Assembly (NCBI GenBank): GCA_030581615.1
Contig: JAKTTT010000030.1
Coordinates: forward strand, 186,001-250,000
Reading direction: 5' to 3'
DNA length: 64,000 bases
Origin: Alloascoidea africana
Taxonomy: Eukaryota > Ascomycota > Alloascoideomycetes > Alloascoideales > Alloascoideaceae
Part shown: piece by piece, positions 33,391 to 42,976 of the stretch
How positions within the stretch are numbered: position 1 is the stretch's first letter
Layout: every line of letters starts with the position of its first letter
The notes under the pieces: generated by a model
The model's database searches: none
Seen by the model: the letters and a program-made list of their open reading frames with translations, nothing else
Told to the model about the DNA's origin: nothing
Position numbers and translations under genes: made by a program

Positions 33391-36057
33391 TCAGGATCGT
33401 TGCAAGTATTCATATCCACCTCCGACAACAATGGTATGAGATGGTGGCGGTAGGGGAGTTTCTATCATAACACCGGGGCTAGGCAGGTTTGGTGAAGATG
33501 AAAATGTCATTTCAGAGTCTACCACTGAACTAGTACCTGATGACACATGTACGGAATGTTCAGTCTCGATTGAATCAGCTTCCATCGCTGATCCGACCAT
33601 TACATCACCCTGCTGATGCTGATGTTGAAAATCGACCGAATTTACATTAATCCAGTCTAAAAGAAGGTCATGCTCTTTGCAAATTTCGAGACACATGGAA
33701 ACGTCATTCACAAAAGCACCGGAAAGACAAGAAGAGGATGCGCTCTGCTGCTGCTTCATAATTATCAAATCTTTTATAAAAATTGTCATATTTTGTTCCA
33801 ATTGCCAAACAAACTTTTCATGTTGGTTCATTGTCTCCTTTGGCAACTGGAAACGTTCTTGCGATTCAGAGTCAAGAAGGTAATTCACATGCCAGGACGT
33901 AATTTCAGGGAGGACGAAATCATTTGAAATCAAAGCATTAAGATATTGCTCATCGTGGTTTAATCGAAACTGCCATATTTTAGCCAGTATAAATGCTGAT
34001 CCATTATATCCCTTTGCAGTTTCAAACAAACTAGCTCCGAAAAATGCCGTTTTTGCCAATGCAAAACATGTATTAAAGTCCAACTTATTTTCCTGTTCAA
34101 GAAGCCTAACTATTGCGGTGAAAGCTGTTGCACAGATCTCCTGTTGTTGTTTAATCACACTGATCGCACCCATGCTTGCGTTTTGATTATGGAGCGCAGC
34201 GTCATATTGTGCATAGTTTATTGAGATTCGCTGTGATTGCTTCTTCAGCAGATCGATCGCGGTTCCAATTTGGTCTTTAGACACTAGATACTTGAAGACC
34301 TTGAACAATGTGGTTTCATCGAAAAATGCTTCCCGAATGTCCATTTCCTTGGTTACCTGTAGGAGAGTTCTCAACTGATCATTCTCAACGCACTGTAGGA
34401 TGAAATCAGATCTAAAGCCCCAGTAAGGTTTCTCGTTGAGTTCGGGTCTTGTGATGATAATGTCGAACATGGTTGTGGCCAGTGCAAATTGTCCCTCATA
34501 ACAGGCTAGACTTAGTAAACGAGCAAAAAGGTTCACATCCAAGGAGGATTCAATATGCAGCTGCTTGATAAAGTTGAAAGCGGCATTTGAGTCTCGAACA
34601 GCGATTAAACCTGAAATGAAGGAAAAAACCAGCTCATCACTGATCTTGCCACCGTCTCTCTTGGTGACTTTGTCCATAAACTGCTGTGCTCTTGGAATAT
34701 CTCCTGCTCTCACATAGGCCTCAATAAGTGCACCGTAAACTTCGTACTCTTTGTTTGTTTCTGACTGCTGTATTGGTTCATGCTCATCGTTCTCTTTTGT
34801 TTCCAGCCCATTTGCAGCAGAAGATTTTATGCTAGAAGAAAATTTTGCTTTAAACTCATCGAACACAGCCAGAACAGATGGAATATCTTGTTTCAAGCCA
34901 AATGCTCTGATTAAGCTCACATAGAACTTTTGTGTCAACTCAATTCCAGTTTTTTCCATTATCCGAACCAATTTGATCAATTTCGTGTCGACCTTGTCAA
35001 GTTGTAATGCAGTATCCACAATCTTCTCGTATATCCAGCTAGGATATTGTTTGCTACTATTGGCAGACAGGCTGGCAAAGAAAATGTCCATAGCAAGTTG
35101 CAAAAAGCATCCATATTCTTCTAGATCATGGACCGCACTAGCCACAGGTTGTAAAATATCCTCTGAACCATGCCTTTGAATGGTATTTGCAAAAGTAGAA
35201 ATTGAATTTTTTGTCTTTTCTCCACTCTCAGCTGCCTGTAACAGAGTGTCAATGACCAGTATGTAGGTATTCAAATCGGGGATGACCATGTGAGAAAGCA
35301 TATCAGAGTAGACTGTCATCAGAGCGGAGATTTGGTCTTCAACGGAACCCATGAAATTCTTCGTGTGAGAAATAGAGAATAAAACTTTGTTGTAGACTAT
35401 TGCTTGAGAAGGATGAAGATTCTGTTGTTTGAGTGACTCATAGCATTGAATGACTCCTTGGTAATCTCGATGGACAAAAGAGAAATCAAGCCCCATAGCT
35501 ATCTGATCTGGCTGGGAGAGGTAGTTGGGAAATGGTTCAGAGCCAACTTCACGAATTTCAGCATCCAACACTGCAGAATCGACCGGTTTAGGTCTGGTAG
35601 AGGCACTCGGAGTTTGAGTGCGTCCTTGTACCTCATTGTGAGATGCTGGGAGCAGACTTGGATTAGAACTAGAATTTTGTCCAGAACTTGACATGTAGCT
35701 TTTCCTTCTGTCGGACAAAAGCTGAGGATGATTCTGATTACTTTTCAGTCTATGCTGCTTCAGTTGGTACCTCTTCTTTGTGTCCTCATCTGCCGTAGAG
35801 GAAGCACTTCCGATGTAGATCTGAGAGCTCTGAGCACTAGATCCGTTGCCTGCACTTGAATTGGGACCAGTAGAGTTGGGACCACTCGGGTCCAGGGTAT
35901 TGGCTAGTCCATCCCTAACCACCAGTTGGTTTGCTTTTATAAATGGGTGGGTCGAGCTGAAAAAAGCAGGTTGGGGAGATGAGGCCGTGGACGCAATGAA
36001 CAAATTCTTTGCCAGAGCTGCATGGCGAGACACAACAGCGAAAGACTTGAGAACCAT
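33391..36057 (-). CDS. Rmd9-like mitochondrial PPR protein (copy B)
   Basis: The open frame extends 64 codons further upstream, but the start at 36057 (888 residues) is preferred because it aligns with the start of copy A ('KSFAVVSRHAALAKNLF') and begins a basic mitochondrial targeting sequence. The Ser/Gln-rich segment to ~200 is followed by an all-helical PPR-like array, and blocks such as 'FFDETTLFKVFKYLVS' and 'NMTIFIKDLIIMKQQQ' are nearly shared with copy A. A His/Gln/Ser-rich C-terminal tail of ~65 residues is absent from A. Two CCAAT boxes lie ~215-235 bases upstream. As for copy A, Rmd9-type binding and stabilising of mitochondrial mRNA is the best guess. Two copies may have split targets or conditions of expression. 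Confidence 0.72.
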   Translation of the reverse strand: MVLKSFAVVSRHAALAKNLFIASTASSPQPAFFSSTHPFIKANQLVVRDGLANTLDPSGPNSTGPNSSAGNGSSAQSSQIYIGSASSTADEDTKKRYQLKQHRLKSNQNHPQLLSDRRKSYMSSSGQNSSSNPSLLPASHNEVQGRTQTPSASTRPKPVDSAVLDAEIREVGSEPFPNYLSQPDQIAMGLDFSFVHRDYQGVIQCYESLKQQNLHPSQAIVYNKVLFSISHTKNFMGSVEDQISALMTVYSDMLSHMVIPDLNTYILVIDTLLQAAESGEKTKNSISTFANTIQRHGSEDILQPVASAVHDLEEYGCFLQLAMDIFFASLSANSSKQYPSWIYEKIVDTALQLDKVDTKLIKLVRIMEKTGIELTQKFYVSLIRAFGLKQDIPSVLAVFDEFKAKFSSSIKSSAANGLETKENDEHEPIQQSETNKEYEVYGALIEAYVRAGDIPRAQQFMDKVTKRDGGKISDELVFSFISGLIAVRDSNAAFNFIKQLHIESSLDVNLFARLLSLACYEGQFALATTMFDIIITRPELNEKPYWGFRSDFILQCVENDQLRTLLQVTKEMDIREAFFDETTLFKVFKYLVSKDQIGTAIDLLKKQSQRISINYAQYDAALHNQNASMGAISVIKQQQEICATAFTAIVRLLEQENKLDFNTCFALAKTAFFGASLFETAKGYNGSAFILAKIWQFRLNHDEQYLNALISNDFVLPEITSWHVNYLLDSESQERFQLPKETMNQHEKFVWQLEQNMTIFIKDLIIMKQQQSASSSCLSGAFVNDVSMCLEICKEHDLLLDWINVNSVDFQHQHQQGDVMVGSAMEADSIETEHSVHVSSGTSSVVDSEMTFSSSPNLPSPGVMIETPLPPPSHTIVVGGGYEYLQRS

Positions 36058-36272
36058 CTTGTAGACTTTGACGTTGATGTTGCTGACAGTGGCAAAGCTA
36101 CTTGCACAGATTGAGTCCCAGCCGGATCGTGGAGAAGAGAAGGAGAGACGGAGTAGAAGAGCAGTAGTTAAGGTCCAGCTCCATGCCACAGGTCTGCTGG
36201 GATCCCCGGCCAAAACCTGGCTGGCGCTTCCGAATCGAAGCGGCTTCACTGGCCACTAACCGCCGCACGCTG

Positions 36273-36292
36273 ATTGGCTGGCTGGCCATTGG
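36273..36292 (-). promoter_or_regulatory. Pair of CCAAT boxes upstream of PPR gene B
   Basis: Two ATTGG pentamers on the + strand (36273-36277 and 36288-36292) read CCAAT on the sense strand of the mitochondrial PPR gene, ~215-235 bases before its ATG. CCAAT is the binding site of the Hap2/3/5 complex, which with Hap4-type subunits activates respiratory genes in yeasts. Function is inferred from motif and position. Confidence 0.4.
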
Positions 36293-36351
36293 TCCCTGCC
36301 GGGCCGGGTAAGCTGGCAGGCCCCAGGCCCCAAAACTGTCCAGCGAGATCC

Positions 36352-36379
36352 AGCTAGGCTGTATCAGCTAGGCTGTATC
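36352..36379. repeat. Tandem 14-bp duplication
   Basis: Two perfect adjacent copies of AGCTAGGCTGTATC in the GC-rich upstream region of PPR gene B. No function is known. Confidence 0.8.
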
Positions 36380-37322
36380 GGCGAGCAGGGCAAGAGCAGG
36401 GCGAGAGGTGCCTCGGTTAGCGAGCAGACTGCTTCTGTTGTGGCGGGCGCAGATGGCGGCACTGCCAAACATGAGATAGATCATCAGATAATGTCATGTT
36501 GTGAGGGAGGAGCTGTCAGAATATGGTTTGAACCTGGTACGATTTTTCCTGGAACACAACTTTATCTTTGTAGGCTATTGTTTGCCCTAGAGAGAGATGC
36601 CATGCCCACTAGCGATTCAATAGTATTGACGGTTGTCTCTGGTATTAATAGTACATAGACTGTTGAAATAGAAGAAGCATTAGAGGTGTCATGTCCTTTA
36701 GGTTTGTTTTTATTCACAGAGTTGATGGTCATCTCTGTTTTTAATAGAGTAGTCTGTTTGAAGAGAAAAACAAAGAAAAGCACTAGAGATGTCGTGAAGT
36801 TTTCGCATCATTGATAGAGTATAGCTCAGCTTTGCTACCCTAGGATAACCCTAATCGACCCGTTTCAAGGATCGTTTTTGCATCTCGCATACTGTTACTC
36901 GTCGTTTTGCTAAAAAAATGGCAATGGCGTTGTGTTTAGTAGCAATCTCTTCTCTTTTGAGGGAGAAAAAACCTCTCAGAGTTCCGATTTCCTCTTTTTT
37001 CCAAAAGAGATGCGAGAATGCAAGGGATCTTTGAGAAACGGCATTATTTTCCGAAAAACATCTCAAAAGTTTCCAAATTAAGCACGGGATAATTTTTTGT
37101 TCATGTGTAACCAAGAAACTTAGGATCATATTCAGATGGTCGGCACAATGGCCTTTTCAAATGCGCCTATAGCCTTCCCTTAACCGCCCCCAGGCCTACT
37201 GTTTGCTTGAACATTCTGCTTCCAAACCCCGGTTTTTCCCTCCCTGCTCAAATCACTTCCAAATGGACACTTGGGATATATAGCCCGTAGTGCTATTAAT
37301 GTTTGCAGTCTCGGAATGACAA

Positions 37323-37347
37323 CTGTGGAGTCCTACACCATCTGTGG
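37323..37347 (+). promoter_or_regulatory. Two CTGTGG elements upstream of MUP1
   Basis: CTGTGG occurs at 37323-37328 and 37342-37347, about 0.8 kb before the MUP1 start. This is the core of the Met31/Met32 site (AAACTGTGG) that controls sulphur-amino-acid genes in S. cerevisiae. No CACGTG Cbf1 site was noticed nearby, and six-base matches are weak evidence. Confidence 0.25.
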
Positions 37348-37646
37348 ACACCGAGCCGAAGCCATCTCACTACGTTTCCTGAAACTACGAATATGTTTGC
37401 CCAACTAAAAGATATTTCATGAATGTGCATGCACATCTCTTCTCTGCTACATGTCTCAAAGCCGAACAAGCCGAACAGTTTTTTCTTTGAAATCCTGGAG
37501 CAGCGCAGACTGTCCCACGGAAACCGATATCTTCACAAAGGGAAGCGAAAAGATATAAAACCGAGAATACTGCACTCGTCTACTTGGGTTCGAATAATAC
37601 GTGCTCAGGCACCGAGATGAGCACAGTTCCTCACGCCGCTAGTCAC

Positions 37647-37674
37647 TGGCGCCCAGCAGCTGGCGCCCAGCAGC
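37647..37674. repeat. Tandem 14-bp duplication in the MUP1 upstream region
   Basis: Two perfect adjacent copies of TGGCGCCCAGCAGC followed by a partial third (TGGCG). GC-rich and about 0.5 kb before the MUP1 start. Confidence 0.8.
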
Positions 37675-38150
37675 TGGCGGTCCTTCCTTCAACTGGGTAG
37701 CGCTACACGGCTATAGCCGAGAGGAATGGCGCTACACCTGCTTCTTCCCTGCGTCACGGCCCATCAACGGCGGCCCCAGGCCAGAGCAATAGCTTCATGC
37801 AGACATGACCTTTTGGGGTTTCCCACAGCCTTCGTTCCACCTCATCACACAGAAGGTGTCCACCCCTCCATCCGCTAAAATGGACAACGCTTTCTGAAAG
37901 GCCTTCTTCGCTACTTGGTCTTGTGCTATTGCGTGCTAGGTGCGTGAATCGTAGAATTGCTCACGTCAAAGCCAAGACAAGTCCTATGCTGTCTCATTGG
38001 TATAAAAACAACTACAACTCACGCCCATGCGTAAAAGAAAGGAGAAAAAGAGCTGCCATTGAAAAAGGGTGGATTGAAATCTGTTTCTTGTCCCTATTTC
38101 CACTGTAATTCCTAGTATAGACTCATCTTCGCTAATTGAGCCTTGCGAAA

Positions 38151-39830
38151 ATGGTCAGTCCTCTCTCAAGAATTCCCTACCTGGGTTCCTCAAAATCGGA
38201 AACCAAAACAGAGTCTACTGCTGTAGATCCCGGCGATGAGGAAGCAAATCTCCATGGAGTGGTGATAGCAGGAAAGCTAGATACAGGAGATAGGCAAATT
38301 GGCATCACCTCTGCTATTTTCCTAATTCTGAACCGTATTGTCGGAACCGGTATCTTTGCTACGCCTTCAACCATCTTTCAACTCTCTGGAAGTGTTGGGT
38401 TTTCTCTAATCCTTTGGTTTGTGGGCACTATTATCGCGTTTTCTGGACTCTTGGTTTTTATGGAATGGGGAGTTGCAATTCCAAGAAATGGAGGAGAGAA
38501 AAACTACTTGGAATTTGTTTACTCGAAACCCAAGTTTCTCATCACTTCAATGTATGCAACCTATGTTTTTTTCCTGGGTTGGGCATCTGGAAACTCTATT
38601 GTTTTCGGACAGTACATTTTAACCGCGGCTGATGTTGAAGTGACGAGATGGAACCAGAGAGGAATTGGTATTGCTTGCATAACCTTTGCATTTTTGGTCC
38701 ATGGTATCTCAAAGAAAGCGGGCATATACCTCCAGAATATTCTTGGATTCTTCAAGATCATCGTCATTATCTTTATCGCAATTACAGGTTGGGTCGCACT
38801 TGGTGGCGGGCTGGATTCAGGCAAGACTGACAACTTTAAAAACAGTTTTGATGGAACTTCTGGAAGCGCTTATGGCGTGGTGACCGCTCTTTACAACATC
38901 ATTTGGTCCTATGTGGGATATTCCAATGCGAACTATGCTCTTGGAGAGGCCAAAAACCCTGCAAAAACACTAAAGATTGCTGCCCCAATTGCATTCATTG
39001 CAGTTGCAATAATCTACATGTTTGTTAACATTGCTTACTTCGCTGTGGTTCCAAAGGACGAGTTTACTTCCTCCGGAACAATTCTTGCAGCAACTTTTTT
39101 CAGAATTGCTTTTGGAAAAAAGGCACAAACAGCAATGTCTGTACTTGTCGCAATCTCTGCTTTGGGAAATGTCCTATCTGTGATCTTTTCTCAAGGAAGA
39201 ATAATCCAACAACTTGGAAGAGAAGGAATTTTGCCATTTTCCAAGTTTTTCGCAACCAGTAAACCTTTCAACTCTCCGTTCGTGGGATTATTCCAACACT
39301 GGGTTGTGTGTGTTATTACAATTATTGCACCACCTCCAGGAGATGCCTACAATTTCATCCTGAACTTGATCTCCTATCCTTTGAACATCATTAATCTTGC
39401 TGTTGCAATTGGCTTACTATATGTTTATTATGAAAAGGCAAAGGGAAGATTGGAATGGGATCCTCCGGTCAAAGCATCAATTCCAGTCATCTCGTTTTTC
39501 CTTCTTTCTAATGTTTTCCTTGTTGTGGCTCCTTATATCGCTCCTGATAAGGGAAACAGCGTCTACAATGACCTTCCTTACTGGCTTCATTGTGTTGTTG
39601 GTCTTGGAATCTTACTGGCTGGAGCGGTTTATTGGCTCGGCTGGGCTATTGTGTTCCCCAAGTTGTTCGGATACAAGATTGTGACACGAGAGACAATTGG
39701 CGAAGATGGATTCTGGAGAAATGACATTCAATTTGTCAAAAACGATGACCTTAATGACCATTCAATAGTCAATATTGATCTGGCTTCTACAAATAGTAGG
39801 CAGTCCTTGGAGAGAAAGGAAAAGATCTAG
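38151..39830 (+). CDS. MUP1: High-affinity methionine permease
   Basis: 559 residues from the ATG at 38151; the frame extends slightly upstream only through a non-ATG codon. It has about 12 transmembrane segments and is closely similar to S. cerevisiae Mup1 along its whole length: 'GEKNYLE', 'TGWVALGGGLDSG', 'YSNANYALGEAKNP', 'NVLSVIFSQGRIIQQLGREG', 'KPFNSPFVGLFQHW', 'APPPGDAYNFILNLISYPLNI', 'GEDGFWR'. It belongs to the LAT-like amino-acid/polyamine/organocation transporters and imports methionine (and cysteine) at the plasma membrane. The cytosolic N-terminus contains Lys/Asp/Glu residues of the kind used for arrestin-guided ubiquitylation in Mup1. The CTG in 'GGGLDSG' falls at a conserved leucine, which argues against CTG-Ser decoding. 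Confidence 0.95.
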   Translation: MVSPLSRIPYLGSSKSETKTESTAVDPGDEEANLHGVVIAGKLDTGDRQIGITSAIFLILNRIVGTGIFATPSTIFQLSGSVGFSLILWFVGTIIAFSGLLVFMEWGVAIPRNGGEKNYLEFVYSKPKFLITSMYATYVFFLGWASGNSIVFGQYILTAADVEVTRWNQRGIGIACITFAFLVHGISKKAGIYLQNILGFFKIIVIIFIAITGWVALGGGLDSGKTDNFKNSFDGTSGSAYGVVTALYNIIWSYVGYSNANYALGEAKNPAKTLKIAAPIAFIAVAIIYMFVNIAYFAVVPKDEFTSSGTILAATFFRIAFGKKAQTAMSVLVAISALGNVLSVIFSQGRIIQQLGREGILPFSKFFATSKPFNSPFVGLFQHWVVCVITIIAPPPGDAYNFILNLISYPLNIINLAVAIGLLYVYYEKAKGRLEWDPPVKASIPVISFFLLSNVFLVVAPYIAPDKGNSVYNDLPYWLHCVVGLGILLAGAVYWLGWAIVFPKLFGYKIVTRETIGEDGFWRNDIQFVKNDDLNDHSIVNIDLASTNSRQSLERKEKI

Positions 39831-41053
39831 TCGTTTACAGTTCGTACATTGTCTTTCAAGTTTTCATCAAGTCTGAGTATTTTCAAACCTTGTGTTTTTT
39901 TGTTTGTTTTCCGTTGTGATGAGTTAATAGTACGTAACAGCTTTTGTTTCGCTTTGTGATTTACTTACAAATCATACCTTAATTAATTGAAGTGTTTTGG
40001 ATTCGTTGTGTAAGACTGATACTAATCATGATTTTTGTAATGTTGACAAATTGGTAGGAGGAAAATGACAAGTAGGCTAATTGATTTGAAAACTTGCCGA
40101 AAAGATGTAAATCTCATGAAAATTATTGAACTTGCTAATGAAACAAGAATAGAAAACATTTTACGCCTTGGCCCGCCTCACACGACCCAGATTTCCGCAG
40201 AATATTTAAAGCATATGCTTTTCAAATTATACCAATATGGATTGAAAGCACTGCCAACGACTATTATGCAGCGGACTCACAGATGTTCATGTCTCTGTTC
40301 ATGGAAGTTTGCACTGTTAAGCTTTCTAAGTTCCTTTGATTTAGCTATGCTTCATGATAAATGGGCTTACTTGAAACTGTAAGTTGAATTACGCATTTCG
40401 GAAACTTTACTGTGCTTCCGATATCAAGTGTCAACATGTAGATCGGGTGTTCCGTGAATTAATTCCATTTGATGTTTTTGTAAAGAAAACAAAAAGATGC
40501 TTTATATCTATCATTATGCAACAGGTGTTCGGCTAAAGATTAATTTCAAGATAGCCTTTGTGCTATGAATGCTTTGTGTTTTCAAGAAAGAACAGAAGCC
40601 GTGGCTTATTACAAGAGACCAGATGCTATTGACATGCAGTGTAGAGTCCTTGCAACATTTGAACAGGACATCCAGATGACTTAGTTGTTTGCCCTGACCC
40701 TTGCGAAAAAAATACAGTTTTTTTTGATTTACAATAGACCCTTCCATTCTCTTACTGGTAATAGCCAATTTGTCTGTTTCCCATAATTCTTTCATTATTG
40801 GCTAAGAATCACGGTGTACAAAACTCAGATCCAAGCATCTAGCCAGCCCGAGAACATTAAATGACAGTCTCTTAAAACCAACGAATGTAATCAATCATTT
40901 TCTATAGAATCACTTGGAAGAACAACCTGCTTACAGAAGTAGATCGTCCAAAATCGCTAACTTATAGATTTAACCAATTATTCACTATCAACTACTGCCA
41001 ACACTATATACTTTTTTGAAGGCAAAACTATCGTAAGTCGTATGTCATAACAA
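39831..41053. other. 1.2 kb intergenic region
   Basis: Convergent spacer between MUP1 and the Mpm1-like gene. Two ATG frames of ~100 codons (40065-40382 + and 40514-40795 -) have no recognised domain; the first is preceded by an A/G-rich stretch. Neither can be supported as a gene. Confidence 0.5.
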
Positions 41054-42034
41054 TCATTTCCAGAACCAACCTTTAGATTCTTCGCTGTTTTCATCGCCCT
41101 TGCCATTCTTGTTATCGTCATAAAGAGCTTCGGAAGTTGAAGACCCATCCCCAGGTATTGTTCGGACATTTTCTGTTGTTTTAGAAGTTCCATCAGGGAA
41201 ATACTCTTTGCGAATCTCCTTGACCTTTTCGGTTCCATCTTCAAGCCTTTCGCTAGTAATAGACGTAAAAGTGCCATACTGCTTTTGCAATGAACTTGAA
41301 TTGGAAACGCTGGGATTGGACAAATCTTTACTTTCCGATATCGTAGCCTCGTACTCTCTTCTTCTTTGCTCTCTTTGCTCCCTAATGATTTTTCTCATCG
41401 AGTTCTTCCATCCCAGCAGGTCCTCGTAAGAAGTAAAATACTTTTTGCCGTACTCGTCACTTTCATTCAAATCAAGAGCTTCCGACCATCTTGGTAGTAA
41501 ACACCTCCAAATTCCGCGTCGATCCCACAAGCTACTCCCGTTTAGCTCTGTACACTTTTCGTACTGCCTTGCCGAAGGAACGGGGAAGGCCCACATGACA
41601 CCATTAGGGTCGATGCCTTCTCTGACAACTCCATTGAAACGACTGTTACGGAACGGTAAAAGCTCAAATATCGAATTGTCAAACAAACTGTTATTCCTCT
41701 TGCTTTCAAAATCATGGGTGAAGCTTGGGATGAAAAGAGAGTCCGCTTCGCTCGTGTCTTCCTCATCCTTAGAATACCAGCTACGAGGAAAGTAGTCAAT
41801 CTTGTCAAACTCTGCATTGACCCTGTCCAAACCGCTCCTACCTAGGTCAAAAACTTTGCCAACAATGTCTGCTGAACCGTCAAAAATCGAGTCAATGGTT
41901 TGATGGAGTGCTTCTTGAGACCTCGCAACCGATCTACTAATCTCCTCTAACTGTTTAGTAGAGCGCCCCTGTTCTGAATCGTCTACATTGTTGGACTTGG
42001 GAACCGAGTTATCTTTCTCAGGATCACGAACCAT
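41054..42034 (-). CDS. MPM1: Mpm1-like mitochondrial membrane-associated protein
   Basis: 326 residues, longer than S. cerevisiae Mpm1 (252). The N-terminal third is charged and contains an amphipathic segment ('TIDSIFDGSADIVGKVFDLG'). The central conserved core is 'MWAFPVPSARQYEKC', then 'SLWDRRGIWRCLLPRW', with two Cys that could form an intermembrane-space disulfide. The C-terminal region has 'ERLEDGTEKVKEIRKEYFPDG' and ends in the aromatic 'GWFWK'. These fit the mitochondrial peculiar membrane protein family, abundant yeast mitochondrial proteins tied to cristae organisation; this match rests on memory. No cleavable presequence is evident. If wrong, it is an uncharacterised fungal protein with a Trp-rich central domain. 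Confidence 0.55.
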   Translation of the reverse strand: MVRDPEKDNSVPKSNNVDDSEQGRSTKQLEEISRSVARSQEALHQTIDSIFDGSADIVGKVFDLGRSGLDRVNAEFDKIDYFPRSWYSKDEEDTSEADSLFIPSFTHDFESKRNNSLFDNSIFELLPFRNSRFNGVVREGIDPNGVMWAFPVPSARQYEKCTELNGSSLWDRRGIWRCLLPRWSEALDLNESDEYGKKYFTSYEDLLGWKNSMRKIIREQREQRRREYEATISESKDLSNPSVSNSSSLQKQYGTFTSITSERLEDGTEKVKEIRKEYFPDGTSKTTENVRTIPGDGSSTSEALYDDNKNGKGDENSEESKGWFWK

Positions 42035-42309
42035 TTTTATAAAAGTAAAACAGAAAAAAACTGGTGACGATTTTTTGCAAATCTCACTTCAAGCTTTTAA
42101 GAATGGGGAGATCCAGCTTGCCACAGATTGCTAGAACTTTCGAATTACCCGGACACAATGTTCTACTTTAAGAAAATGTGATGGTTAACTAAAACTATAT
42201 GTGAACTCGACTTTTAAAGATAAAAATCAAAGGATGACCCATCTAGCATAGTGACTAGTTTCGTAGAGAGTATGATAATGCCCAGCGGGAATGAGGTGCT
42301 GGAATCTAT

Positions 42310-42976
42310 TTAGAGATCATCGTCAGACTCGTGGAAAAACATGGTAAAAGTGATTATCGAAGCGTATATCGTGAAACCTCCACTCATGGATAAGATCATA
42401 GCAGGAATGGTGATTACTTGTGTGTGAGCCAGTATTACGGGTAGTGCTGTAAAATCAACTGTTAGAGACTTTGAAATCGAACAACTGATGTATGTATCTT
42501 GGAACTTACCAAGCCCACTAATGACAAAGAAACCAGTCATATACCGTCCAAAATCCAATGCCGTACTAATAGAGACATGTTAGAACATTTGTAACATAGT
42601 GCATACTTCAATTATCAAAGAACTACTCACTTGCTGCCCTCACTCATAAAATCATCGTCATGCGCGTAGGAGCTTGCCATTGCATTTGGTATTGGGGCCA
42701 CAAGAAATATGCCCACTGGAAAAGACGTTAATAAAAGAGCAGTTAAAAGAAGTGTGCCGATATGGTATGACACATTTCCACTAGTAGTATGGTATATTCA
42801 ATGCTTTCTGCCTTGATTGAAAAATGAACACATTCATCTGCCAGAGGTTTATACATACCAACAATTAGAGGCAACCAGTTTCCAAACAGAGCACATGAGA
42901 GAATTATCAGGAGGAACCCAGCAGCAAGCACGCCGGCCAGAACAATAATTTTTGATAGAGGACTAACAGATACCAT
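42310..42976 (-). CDS. VPS55: Vacuolar sorting protein Vps55 (LEPROT family), four coding exons
   Basis: Coding exons 42859-42976, 42631-42715, 42510-42565 and 42310-42446, with introns of 143, 65 and 63 nt. Donors are GTATGT, GTGAGT and GTAAGT; acceptors are CCAG, TTAG and ACAG, with TCTAAC branch sites in the last two. The joined frame is open throughout and gives 131 residues (140 in S. cerevisiae). Matching blocks are 'VSPLSKIIVLAGVLAAGFLL', 'LSCALFGNWLP', 'IFLVAPIPN', 'DFMSEGSNT' and 'SGLALPVILAH'; four transmembrane segments result. Vps55 acts with Vps68 in late endosome-to-vacuole transport, and animal relatives (OB-RGRP/LEPROTL1) do similar work. A strong 3' splice site one base before the ATG suggests a further 5' UTR intron. 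Four coding exons in a 396-nt CDS is unusual for yeast. Confidence 0.93.

Larger units (their letters stand above)
36058..38150. other. Divergent upstream region of PPR B and MUP1
   Basis: No gene is supported. The segments 36060-36470 and 37600-37870 are clearly richer in G+C than the AT-rich DNA between them. Each holds one perfect tandem 14-bp duplication. CCAAT boxes near 36.28 kb serve PPR B, and CTGTGG elements near 37.33 kb may serve MUP1. Confidence 0.5.

Noticed and set aside
36058-36249. Upstream 64-codon extension of PPR gene B
   Set aside because: It is GC-rich promoter DNA with CCAAT boxes close by, and the paralogue starts exactly at the downstream methionine.
38151-39830. CTG-Ser clade decoding
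   Set aside because: CTG codons occur at positions that are conserved leucines in MUP1 and CDS1, so the standard code fits better.
40065-40795. Two ~100-codon frames between MUP1 and the Mpm1-like gene
   Set aside because: No motif, no paralogue, and high Cys/Lys/Ile noise typical of chance frames in AT-rich DNA.
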